This document shows positions 1 through 7,229 of a stretch of DNA of 17,891 nt, piece by piece. Position 1 is the first letter of the stretch. Each line of letters opens with the position of its first letter. The stretch is from Prevotellaceae bacterium UBA1720 (GTDB lineage Bacteria; Bacteroidota; Bacteroidia; Bacteroidales; Bacteroidaceae): assembly GCA_002317475.1 (NCBI GenBank), contig DCIS01000078.1, positions 1 to 17,891 on the forward strand, given 5' to 3'. Position numbers and translations under genes: made by a program. The notes beneath the pieces were generated by a model. The model saw only the letters and a program-made list of their open reading frames with translations. It made no database searches and had not been told where the DNA came from.

Positions 1-67
1 ATTCAATGTTTTTCAGGGCAATACACACCCCCTCTCTTTTGACACATACTCGAAAAGAACATTTAGT

Positions 68-122
68 GCACACGAACGCACCATAATGCACCATATTTCC
101 TGCAACGCACCACAGCGCACCA
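68..122. repeat. GCACCA hexamers at 10-base spacing
   Basis: GCACCA occurs at 78-83, 88-93, 107-112 and 117-122, and a near copy GCACAC at 68-73. Starts are 10, 10, 19 and 10 bases apart, so most copies lie on the same face of the helix. This could be a set of protein-binding half-sites or a decayed tandem repeat; the sequence alone does not decide. Confidence 0.5.
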
Positions 123-184
123 ACGCCCTCTAAAAATGTCGTAACTTCGCACTGTCAAAACGAGGAGACAACATGTATTTTCTA

Positions 185-279
185 CGTACAGCCTTCGTAC
201 AGCCTACGTATAGCATACGTATTCGTACGGTGTTTGTACGGTGTTTGTACGATGTTTATACGGTGTTTATACGACACAT
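185..279. repeat. 11-bp-period tandem repeat block
   Basis: Two related sub-arrays share a GTA(C/T) core. The first has CGTACAGCCTT-like units starting at 185, 196, 207 and 218. After a phase shift the second has GTACGGTGTTT-like units at 225, 236, 247, 258 and 269. The first two units of the second array are identical and later ones differ by one to several bases. The block sits about 150 bases upstream of the promoter at 432-463. Confidence 0.8.
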
Positions 280-280
280 T

Positions 281-315
281 GACAAGGGACAAGGGACAAG
301 GGACAAAGGACAAAC
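281..315. repeat. 7-bp tandem repeat GACAAGG (five units)
   Basis: Three perfect GACAAGG units (281-301) are followed by GACAAAG (302-308) and GACAAAC (309-315). It directly follows the 11-bp repeat block, so replication slippage or an invading repeat element is likely. Confidence 0.85.
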
Positions 316-431
316 CACAGTACCGAGGAAGTTTTATCTTATAATTGTAAAAGGGTGTGGCAAACGAAGCATTTTGTATGCCTTACCTACGTTACTTTCT
401 TTTGTTACATTGTTTCATATTGGGTTTAATT

Positions 432-463
432 TTTGCAACATTACAAAATATATATTATTTTTG
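432..463 (+). promoter_or_regulatory. Bacteroidales-type promoter of the first GH43 gene
   Basis: A -33 box TTTG (432-435) and a -7 box TATTTTTG (456-463, matching TAnnTTTG) are 20 bases apart, as known for the Bacteroidales primary sigma factor. Transcription would start near 470, leaving a leader of about 30 bases before the ATG at 502. The TTTTTGCA sequence at the -33 box is repeated at the -7 box. Confidence 0.7.
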
Positions 464-501
464 CAGAAGTTTTCGCAAACACTAACTAACTAACATACAA
501 C

Positions 502-2097
502 ATGAAACCAAAAACAATCCTCGCAGTGCTCGCACTGCTGATGGGCTCATTCTTCCAGATGGCTCAGGCACAGACCACCACCAAGATGGTCAACCCACTC
601 ACCTACACCGACATCCCCGACAATGATGTCATCCGTGTTGGCGAGGACTACTACATGATCAGCACCACCATGTTCTTCTGCCCCGGTGCTCCCATCATGC
701 ATTCTCGCGACCTGGTACACTGGCGCATCATCAGCTACATCTACGATGTTCTGGCCGACGATGACATCTACAACCTGCGCAATGGTCGCAATGCTTACGG
801 CAAGGGTCAGTGGGCTACCTCGCTGCGCTATGTTGATGGTGTCTACTATGCCCTCTTCATAGCCAACGACCAGCGCAAGACCTACGTCTATCGCACTACC
901 GACATCACCAAGAGCAACTGGGAGCGCAACGAGCTGGAGGGTGTCTTCTTCCACGACCCCTCGCTGCTGTTTGACAATGATGGTCGCGTCTATGCTGTCT
1001 ATGGCAACGGCGAGCTGCACATCACCGAGCTCACCCCCGACCTTCGTTCCGTAAAGAAAGGTGGTGTGGACCAGATTCTCATCAAGACTCCCCGCGAAGG
1101 TTTCGGTCTGCGTGCTGAGGGTGCTCACATGTACCATATTGGCGACTACTACTACTGCATCGTCATTGACTGGCCCAGCGGTCAGCCCCGAACAGAGCGT
1201 TGCTATCGCAGCAAGACCCTCCTGGGTGAGTACGAGAGCAAGGTGATCCTGCAAGGCGCCTTCGATGGTCGTAGCGACGGTGTGGCTCAGGGTGCTATCT
1301 TCGATACCCCCAAGGGCGACTGGTACAGCGTGATGTTCCAGGATCATGGCGGTGTAGGTCGTGTTCCTACCCTTCAGCCCTGTAAATGGGTGGACGGATG
1401 GCCCATGTTGGGCGACAACGGTATACCCGTGAAGGAGTTTGACGTGAACCTGGCACCCTATGGCGAGGACCTCGTATGGGCAAGCGATGAGTTCAAGTAC
1501 AAGAGCAATGCCGACCTCAACCTCGTATGGCAGTGGAACCACAAGCCTATCGATGATGCATGGTCACTCACGGCACGCAAGGGATGGCTTCGCCTCACCA
1601 CCGCACAGCTGGCCAAGAACATCTTCGACGCACGCAACACCCTCTGCCAGCGTACCGTGGGTCCTCGTTGCATTGACGAAGTCTGCATCGACGTCACAGG
1701 CATGAAACCTGGCGATAATGCCGGTCTGTGTGCCTTCCAGAGCAACTTCTGCTCGGTAGGTGTCACCGTAGCCGAGGATGGTCAGCGCTATGTGGTAGCC
1801 AACAGCGGTTCGATGCGCAATTCCAAGGAGGTATTCCGCACTCCCCTCATGGGCAAGAAGATCTATCTACGCTGCAAGTACATCTTCACAGCCCAGGCTG
1901 ATGACACCTGCGGTAATGACAAGGTCTACATGAGCTATTCAGAGGATGGCAAGAAGTGGATTGACATCGACAACGAACTGCAGATGCGCTTTACCCTTGA
2001 TTTCTTCATCGGTTATAAGGCAGCACTCTACAACTATGCCACCACCCAGCTCGGTGGTCATGCCGACTTCGATTATTTCCGTCAGTGGACCTACTAA
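502..2097 (+). CDS. GH43 glycoside hydrolase (alpha-L-arabinofuranosidase / beta-xylosidase)
   Basis: Predicted periplasmic exo-enzyme that removes arabinofuranose or xylose from hemicellulose by inversion. The 531-residue protein has a signal peptide ending around AQAQ (residue 24), a five-bladed beta-propeller GH43 domain (about 30-320) and a C-terminal concanavalin-like beta-sandwich (about 325-531), the layout of GH43_12-like enzymes. The expected catalytic residues are visible: general base Asp40 in IPDNDVIRVG, pKa-modulating Asp152 in FHDPSLLF and general acid Glu206 in LRAEGAH. His282 in FQDHGGVGR matches the His common at the propeller centre. The ATG follows a good promoter. It is a paralogue of the GH43 at 5496; both share the block RKGWLRL...NI.DARNTL.QRT.GP.C. 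Third codon positions look more GC-rich than in genes further right. Arabinose versus xylose specificity cannot be told from sequence. Confidence 0.93.
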   Translation: MKPKTILAVLALLMGSFFQMAQAQTTTKMVNPLTYTDIPDNDVIRVGEDYYMISTTMFFCPGAPIMHSRDLVHWRIISYIYDVLADDDIYNLRNGRNAYGKGQWATSLRYVDGVYYALFIANDQRKTYVYRTTDITKSNWERNELEGVFFHDPSLLFDNDGRVYAVYGNGELHITELTPDLRSVKKGGVDQILIKTPREGFGLRAEGAHMYHIGDYYYCIVIDWPSGQPRTERCYRSKTLLGEYESKVILQGAFDGRSDGVAQGAIFDTPKGDWYSVMFQDHGGVGRVPTLQPCKWVDGWPMLGDNGIPVKEFDVNLAPYGEDLVWASDEFKYKSNADLNLVWQWNHKPIDDAWSLTARKGWLRLTTAQLAKNIFDARNTLCQRTVGPRCIDEVCIDVTGMKPGDNAGLCAFQSNFCSVGVTVAEDGQRYVVANSGSMRNSKEVFRTPLMGKKIYLRCKYIFTAQADDTCGNDKVYMSYSEDGKKWIDIDNELQMRFTLDFFIGYKAALYNYATTQLGGHADFDYFRQWTY

Positions 2098-2101
2098 TCC
2101 A

Positions 2102-2240
2102 CTGGGAAGAACTAGGAATAACTAGGAAAGCCTAGGAATAACTAGGGAAACCTAGGAAAACCCTAGGAATAACTAGGAAAGCCTAGGAATAACTAGGGAA
2201 ACCCAGGAAACCCTAGGAATAACTAGGAATGACCCAGAAA
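2102..2240. repeat. Decameric CTAGGAATAA-type repeat array
   Basis: About 13 copies of a 10-bp unit fill the spacer between the GH43 stop and the regulator start. CTAGG or a close variant begins at 2102, 2112, 2122, 2132, 2142, 2152, 2163, 2173, 2183, 2193, 2203, 2213 and 2223. A higher-order unit is also present: 2112-2152 and 2163-2203 are identical over 41 bases, and a third partial copy starts at 2213. Adjacent units contain CCTAG...CTAGG and could pair as small hairpins with 6-base loops. No promoter or terminator is clear within it. Confidence 0.9.
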
Positions 2241-2268
2241 CCCAGAAACAGTCATCTTTATAAACATC

Positions 2269-5200
2269 ATGAAGAAACTTCTCTGTGCGATTGTATGGCT
2301 TGTAGCACAAATAGCTATGGCCCAGACATACAGGCTGTTCTCGACAGACAATGGTTTGTCAAGCAGCCTTGTCAATTGTGTCTTTGAGGACAAGTATGGA
2401 CAGATATGGATTGGCACAGAGGACGGACTGAACCGCTACGATGGCGTGAAGATGACCTCCTACAGACATAGGGACGACGACTCGACCTCGCTGGCAAGCA
2501 ACTATGTGAGTACGCTGATTGAGGATGCTCAGGGCAACCTGCTTGTGAGCACTTACAGCGGCACGCAGATATACCGTCATGACAGCGATGATTTCTCTCC
2601 ACGTGCCACTTTTTCCGATGGCAAGGTGATGGTGGGTAACATCAGTAACCTGCTGCTGGAGAAAGACGGAAAGCTTTATGGCATTGGTGACGTGGACTGC
2701 GAGATAGTGACACATAACAGGAACAAACTGGAGATACGCCGGCTGAAGACGCCCTACTTCTCGAACAAATTTCTTGAAAACCTGCCCCGACACATGAACT
2801 TCCGCTGCAAGATGCGCTATGACGACGGTCATTTGTTGCTGGGCACGGATGGGGATGGCGTGAAACTCTACAACGAGAAAGACCAGACCTTCACCGACTA
2901 CACACTCGACATACCCGGCATACCACAGGAGCTGCAGAAGGTACACAACATGATGCGCGACAGAAGGGGAAACCTCTGGTTGGCCCTGTACCAGAAGGGC
3001 GTGGTGATGGTGTCGGAGCAGAAGAGCATGTTTGGTTATATCGGTAGCAAGAGCAGCAGGCAGAACCTCATCGGTTCGCACGTGGTGCAGTCCATCTGCC
3101 GCAGCAGCGACGGGGGTATGTGGGTCGGTACGGACGGTGACGGACTCTATCACGTCAAGGACGGCGAGAGCCAGCACTACACCGTAGGGGTACCGCCGAT
3201 GATCAATACCGTGATGGAGGACTCGGAGGGGACACTATGGATCGGTTCGTATGGCTTTGCCTGCTATAAGGGCAAGGACGGCAGGTTCAGCGAGGTGGAG
3301 GGGCTACCCAACCTGCCTCGCGTCTTTGCCCTCAAGGAAGACCAGCAGCACAAAGTATGGTTAGGCACCATGGAGCACGGTCTGTATTGCTACAACCTCA
3401 GGGACAAGACGATGACGCACCTGGACGACGATAGGGTAAACCGATTTGTGAACTGCCTGTACGTCACAGCCGGTGGCGATGTGTTGGCGGGTACGTTCAA
3501 CGGCATCTACAACCTCACCACCCAGCAGCATATCTGTCCCAGGCGCATCGTCTACGCCATCTACGAGGACAGGATGAAGCGATTGTGGTTGGGCACATCA
3601 GAGGGACTCATCATGCTCTCCGGAAACCAAGAGAAGGTGTATACCACGGCTGACGGTATGCCCGCAAATACCGTCTTTGCTATCCATGAGGACGTAAACG
3701 GAAACCTCTGGTTCTCAACCAATTCTGGTCTGTCATGCTTCGACGAGCGCGAGGGCGTGTTTACCAACTACTCCGTAAGAGACGGTCTGCAAGGCAATGA
3801 GTTCTCGAAGGGAGCCGGCGTGAAGGCTGCCGACGGCACACTGTGGTTTGGAGGTCATGAAGGTATCACCTACTTTGCCTCGAGCGACATCACCCAGAGC
3901 GAGTACAACCTGCACCCACGCATCACCGCCCTATATATAAATAATGTGGCCGTCAACACCCGCACAAAGACGGGGGATGAGGCAGTGATAGACACCACGC
4001 TGTATGATGCACGACGCTTCACGATTGCCTACGAGAATAATTCGTTCAACATCGAACTCTCGGCCAGCGAGATAGACCGACCTGCCGAATGTACCTTCTG
4101 CTACTCGATAGATGGAGGCAACTGGGTAAGCATCCCCGATGGTGGACACATGGTATCGTTCAGCAACCTGGATGCTGGAACGCATACCCTGTGCTATGCC
4201 GTGGAATATAACGGAAAGCGCTCGGAATCAGAAGAGGTGACCATCGAGATACGCCATCCCTGGTGGAGCAGTCTGTGGATGAAAGTCTTCCTCTGTCTGG
4301 TTATTGCAGCCATCATCGCACTGATCTTTTTCTGGATCAGAAGTAAGGAGAAGGTAAAGGCCCTGGCATTGATCTCGCATAAGATCAGGACGCCGATGTC
4401 GCTTATCATCAGTCCACTGGTGCAACTCATTGATAATGACCCCGATGAGGAGCGACAGAAAACCTACAAATTGATGCTGCGCAATGCAGAGAAACTGCAA
4501 CGCCTGGCAGCACAGGCCACCGAGGAGGAACCCATTGGACCCATTGTCAGCGTGGAGAAGGAAGAGGAGCCCGTTGCTGACCTCAAGCAGTCGCGCAGCA
4601 CCAAGCAGCTGATTATCGTTGAGGATGACGACGAGGTAAGGAAGTACCTCTGCGAACAACTCTCCCGCGACTATCACGTGCGCGAAGCAACGAATGGCAA
4701 AGAGGCCCTTGACCTTGTTTTTGAGAAGGCTCCGGATGCCGTCATCAGCGACGTGACCATGCCCGAGATGGATGGTATCACGCTGTGCAGAAAACTGAAA
4801 AAGAACATCAAACTGGCCCACATCCCCGTCATACTGCTTACGGCACGTGCTGACGAGGAGTCGACCCTGCAAGGTCTGGGCATCGGTGCAGATGCTTACA
4901 TTACGAAGCCATTCAACATCAAGATTCTACGTCAGAGTCTGACCAACATCATCCTGCTGCGTCAGCAACTGAAGAACACCTACCAAGACCAGCAACTGCA
5001 GGAAGATAAACTTGACACGTTGGAGGCGGTGAACTATGAAGACCAGTTCATGCAACGCGTGATGGAGTGTATCAACAAGCATCTGGCCGACAAGGATTTC
5101 TCTGTGGAGACCATCTGTGACGAGGTGGGTATCAGCCGTGTACACCTGCATCGTCGACTGAAGAAATCGACGAACCAATCAACCAGCATCTTCATTCGCA

Positions 5201-5367
5201 ATGTACGCTTAAAACAAGCCGAGAAGCTGTTGCGCGAATCAGATATGCGCGTCAATGAGATAGCCGAGAAAGTGGGATTCGGACAGCTTGCCACCTTCTC
5301 CAAGGTGTTCAAGGAACTCTATGGTGTCTCGCCTAAGGAGTTCAGAGAAAACTGCAGAAATACGTAA
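2269..5367 (+). CDS. HTCS-like membrane regulator lacking the histidine-kinase ATPase domain
   Basis: Probable sensor-regulator of this locus. The 1,032 residues comprise a signal peptide (1-19), a long periplasmic beta-propeller sensor of two-component-regulator repeats (about 25-545, with recurring G.LW.GT motifs), a Y_Y_Y domain (about 585-662), one membrane helix (about 668-690), a HisKA phospho-acceptor helix pair (about 694-749, His704 in LISHKIRTP), a receiver (about 778-895: acidic pocket Glu785-Asp787, Asp828, Thr858, Lys880) and an AraC-type DNA-binding domain (about 925-1030). Full HTCS proteins have about 1,300-1,400 residues. Here the ATP-binding domain that should follow residue 749 is absent, and about 30 charged residues link straight to the receiver. 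No N, G1 or G2 box is seen. Lys705 replaces the usual Glu/Asp after the histidine. The frame is open throughout, so this is not a frameshift. Autophosphorylation looks impossible; it may act by conformational change or be phosphorylated in trans. Confidence 0.92.
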   Translation: MKKLLCAIVWLVAQIAMAQTYRLFSTDNGLSSSLVNCVFEDKYGQIWIGTEDGLNRYDGVKMTSYRHRDDDSTSLASNYVSTLIEDAQGNLLVSTYSGTQIYRHDSDDFSPRATFSDGKVMVGNISNLLLEKDGKLYGIGDVDCEIVTHNRNKLEIRRLKTPYFSNKFLENLPRHMNFRCKMRYDDGHLLLGTDGDGVKLYNEKDQTFTDYTLDIPGIPQELQKVHNMMRDRRGNLWLALYQKGVVMVSEQKSMFGYIGSKSSRQNLIGSHVVQSICRSSDGGMWVGTDGDGLYHVKDGESQHYTVGVPPMINTVMEDSEGTLWIGSYGFACYKGKDGRFSEVEGLPNLPRVFALKEDQQHKVWLGTMEHGLYCYNLRDKTMTHLDDDRVNRFVNCLYVTAGGDVLAGTFNGIYNLTTQQHICPRRIVYAIYEDRMKRLWLGTSEGLIMLSGNQEKVYTTADGMPANTVFAIHEDVNGNLWFSTNSGLSCFDEREGVFTNYSVRDGLQGNEFSKGAGVKAADGTLWFGGHEGITYFASSDITQSEYNLHPRITALYINNVAVNTRTKTGDEAVIDTTLYDARRFTIAYENNSFNIELSASEIDRPAECTFCYSIDGGNWVSIPDGGHMVSFSNLDAGTHTLCYAVEYNGKRSESEEVTIEIRHPWWSSLWMKVFLCLVIAAIIALIFFWIRSKEKVKALALISHKIRTPMSLIISPLVQLIDNDPDEERQKTYKLMLRNAEKLQRLAAQATEEEPIGPIVSVEKEEEPVADLKQSRSTKQLIIVEDDDEVRKYLCEQLSRDYHVREATNGKEALDLVFEKAPDAVISDVTMPEMDGITLCRKLKKNIKLAHIPVILLTARADEESTLQGLGIGADAYITKPFNIKILRQSLTNIILLRQQLKNTYQDQQLQEDKLDTLEAVNYEDQFMQRVMECINKHLADKDFSVETICDEVGISRVHLHRRLKKSTNQSTSIFIRNVRLKQAEKLLRESDMRVNEIAEKVGFGQLATFSKVFKELYGVSPKEFRENCRNT

Positions 5368-5378
5368 CAAACTGAATA

Positions 5379-5391
5379 TTAACGCTGTTAA
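5379..5391. promoter_or_regulatory. Small palindrome TTAAC-GCT-GTTAA after the regulator gene
   Basis: A perfect 5-bp inverted repeat with a 3-base centre lies 12 bases after the regulator stop codon. It has no T-tract and is too short for a good terminator. It could be an operator half-site pair for the downstream operon; this is tentative. Confidence 0.3.
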
Positions 5392-5444
5392 GGCATGTTT
5401 CTTGCATTATGTAACAATATTCAAAATGTATGAAACGTGTTTTT

Positions 5445-5475
5445 TTTGTATACTACGTATATGTTAGTAATTTTG
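5445..5475 (+). promoter_or_regulatory. Bacteroidales-type promoter of the enzyme operon
   Basis: A -33 box TTTG (5445-5448) at the end of a T-run and a -7 box TAATTTTG (5468-5475) are 19 bases apart, a perfect match to the TTTG-N19-TAnnTTTG pattern. Transcription would start near 5482, leaving only about 14 bases before the ATG at 5496. The spacer contains a 13-bp palindrome TATAC-TAC-GTATA (5449-5461), well placed for a regulator to control initiation. Confidence 0.78.
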
Positions 5476-5495
5476 TGCCGTAAATTACAAATTAT

Positions 5496-7208
5496 ATGAA
5501 GAAGCTACTGACTATCCTTTCTTTGACGCTGAGTCTCCAGATGCAGGCACAGACCTCCCGTGACCTTGGTAACGGTACGTTCATGAACCCTGTAATATGG
5601 GCAGATGCTCCAGATGCATGTGTTATACGCGTTGAAAACAACTACTACATGGTCAGCACAACGATGCACATGTCACCAGGCTGTACCATCATGAAGTCGA
5701 ATGACCTGGTGAACTGGGAGGTGTGTGGTTATGCACACGACCAGCTGGAGGAGACCGATGCCTTTGCCTTGAAAAACGGACAGAACGACTATGCCAAAGG
5801 CTCATGGGCAGCCAACCTGCGTTACGACAAATACGAGAAGCGTTACTACCTAATCGTAACCTGCAATACCACACAGCAATCATACATCTTCACTACCACC
5901 GATATCGAGCACGGTCCCTGGCACCGTAATGTGGTCAGCATGTGCTACGATCCCGGACTGCTCTTTGAGGACACGGGCAAGGAGTGCAAGAAGTATGTTG
6001 TTCACCCTGATGCAAGTCTGGAGAACAATGTGGCATCGATGTGCCCCATCATCTCTGATGGCAAGGGTGGCGTGAAACTCGGAGAGCGCAAGAAGATCTT
6101 AGACTATACCCAGGCAGACAATCCACGCCGCGGACTGCGTGCCGAGGGTTATCATGGCTATAAGATTGGCAAGTACTACTACATCTTCATGATTCAGGGT
6201 AATGGTGCACAACGTCAGGAAATCGTTTGGCGCAGCACCTCGCTCACCGGTAACGACTGGGAGGTGAAGAAGGTTTTTGCCGGTGATATGGTGAATGCCG
6301 ATGGTACACCTTTCCAAAAGATCAACGGTGTGGCACAGGGAGGCATCGTGGACACGCAGGATGGCAGATGGTATGCCCTACTCTTCCAGGACCAGGGTGC
6401 ACTGGGTCGTATGCCCGTGCTTTTAAATATGACATGGAGCAACGATGGTTGGCCTATTATCGGCAACGACGGCAAATCTGTTGACGTGATACAGAAAATG
6501 CCCTTTGCCAGCACAGAGGCTGACCGCCAGAAGTCCATTGTAAAGAGCGATGAGTTCAACAACGGCACAACACGATACCTCATCTCCGACAAATATGCAG
6601 ATAGCGAGGGAAAGGGCGGCGAATACGACTATAATGGGTCAAACCTCAACCTTGAGTGGCAATGGAACCATAATCCCGACAACCGTTTCTGGTCACTCAC
6701 AGAGCGAAAGGGATGGCTCAGACTGAAGGCAGGCAATATGGCTCACAACATCCGTGATGCACGTAACACGTTGACACAACGAACATTCGGTCCTAAATGC
6801 TCAGCTGAGACAATGCTTGATGTGACAGGTATGAAGGACGGTGACTGTGCCGGACTCGTGGCTTTCCAGAACCGCTATGGCTATGTAGGCGTGGAACAAG
6901 AAGGCAACCAACGCTACATCGTAATGCGCCGAGCCATGCAAAAGGGTGATGCTCAAGGAAAAGCAATAGAGAAGGTGGCGCTGAAGGGCAAGAAGGCCTA
7001 CTTCAAGATTGAATTTGACTTCACAGATCGTCGAGACAAGGCATTGTTCTACTATAGTATTGATGGAAAGAAATGGAAGCAGATAGGCGACGAACTCTCC
7101 ATGTTCTTCGATTGGCCAGACTTCTGCGGTCAGCGCATGGGCGTGTTCTATTTCCCCACCAAGGAACTGGGCGGACAAGCCGACTTTGACTATTTCCACG
7201 TAAAATAA
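5496..7208 (+). CDS. GH43 glycoside hydrolase, second paralogue
   Basis: Predicted periplasmic arabinofuranosidase or xylosidase, first gene of the six-enzyme run. The 570 residues have a signal peptide (1-19, ending MQAQ), a GH43 beta-propeller (about 28-335) and a C-terminal beta-sandwich (about 350-570). Catalytic candidates are Asp40 in WADAPDACVIRV, Asp152 in CYDPGLLF and Glu217 in LRAEGYH, in register with the first GH43. It differs from that paralogue by an insertion around 160-195, another around 340-385, and Gln300 in FQDQGALGR where the first has His. That residue lies near the propeller axis in GH43 structures, so the two probably differ in metal binding or specificity. It starts 14 bases after the expected transcription start and ends 21 bases before the GH51 gene. 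Confidence 0.93.
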   Translation: MKKLLTILSLTLSLQMQAQTSRDLGNGTFMNPVIWADAPDACVIRVENNYYMVSTTMHMSPGCTIMKSNDLVNWEVCGYAHDQLEETDAFALKNGQNDYAKGSWAANLRYDKYEKRYYLIVTCNTTQQSYIFTTTDIEHGPWHRNVVSMCYDPGLLFEDTGKECKKYVVHPDASLENNVASMCPIISDGKGGVKLGERKKILDYTQADNPRRGLRAEGYHGYKIGKYYYIFMIQGNGAQRQEIVWRSTSLTGNDWEVKKVFAGDMVNADGTPFQKINGVAQGGIVDTQDGRWYALLFQDQGALGRMPVLLNMTWSNDGWPIIGNDGKSVDVIQKMPFASTEADRQKSIVKSDEFNNGTTRYLISDKYADSEGKGGEYDYNGSNLNLEWQWNHNPDNRFWSLTERKGWLRLKAGNMAHNIRDARNTLTQRTFGPKCSAETMLDVTGMKDGDCAGLVAFQNRYGYVGVEQEGNQRYIVMRRAMQKGDAQGKAIEKVALKGKKAYFKIEFDFTDRRDKALFYYSIDGKKWKQIGDELSMFFDWPDFCGQRMGVFYFPTKELGGQADFDYFHVK

Positions 7209-7229
7209 CCACCACATAATATTATTACG

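Larger units (their letters stand above)
1..501. other. Repeat-rich non-coding leader upstream of the first GH43 gene
   Basis: This 501-base stretch holds no convincing gene. From left to right it has an unremarkable segment (1-67), a cluster of GCACCA-like hexamers about 10 bases apart (68-122), an 11-bp-period repeat block (185-279), a 7-bp tandem repeat (281-315), and an AT-rich segment with a Bacteroidales-type promoter (432-463). An open frame of 106 codons from 173 runs through the repeats, but its product is simply their translation and resembles no family I recognise. No gene end can be assigned at the left edge. Confidence 0.7.

Noticed and set aside
142..149. TAACTTCG as a -7 promoter box in the first leader
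   Set aside because: It differs from TAnnTTTG at one position and has no TTTG box at the right distance; the pair at 432/456 is much better.
173..493. 106-codon open frame on the + strand in the first leader
   Set aside because: It runs across the 11-bp and 7-bp tandem repeats and its product mirrors them. It has no recognisable family, signal peptide or promoter, and it overlaps the promoter at 432-463.
547..1542. 331-codon open frame on the - strand opposite the first GH43
   Set aside because: It is a shadow of the GC-rich GH43 codons; the product is low-complexity Val/Ala/His-rich and lacks family motifs, while the + strand frame carries all GH43 residues.
2102..2240. CRISPR array
   Set aside because: Units are only 10 bp, continuous, without unique spacers, and no cas genes are nearby.
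4228..4872. 214-codon open frame on the - strand opposite the regulator
   Set aside because: It lies fully inside the clearly coding HisKA/receiver region and shows no domain or start signal of its own.
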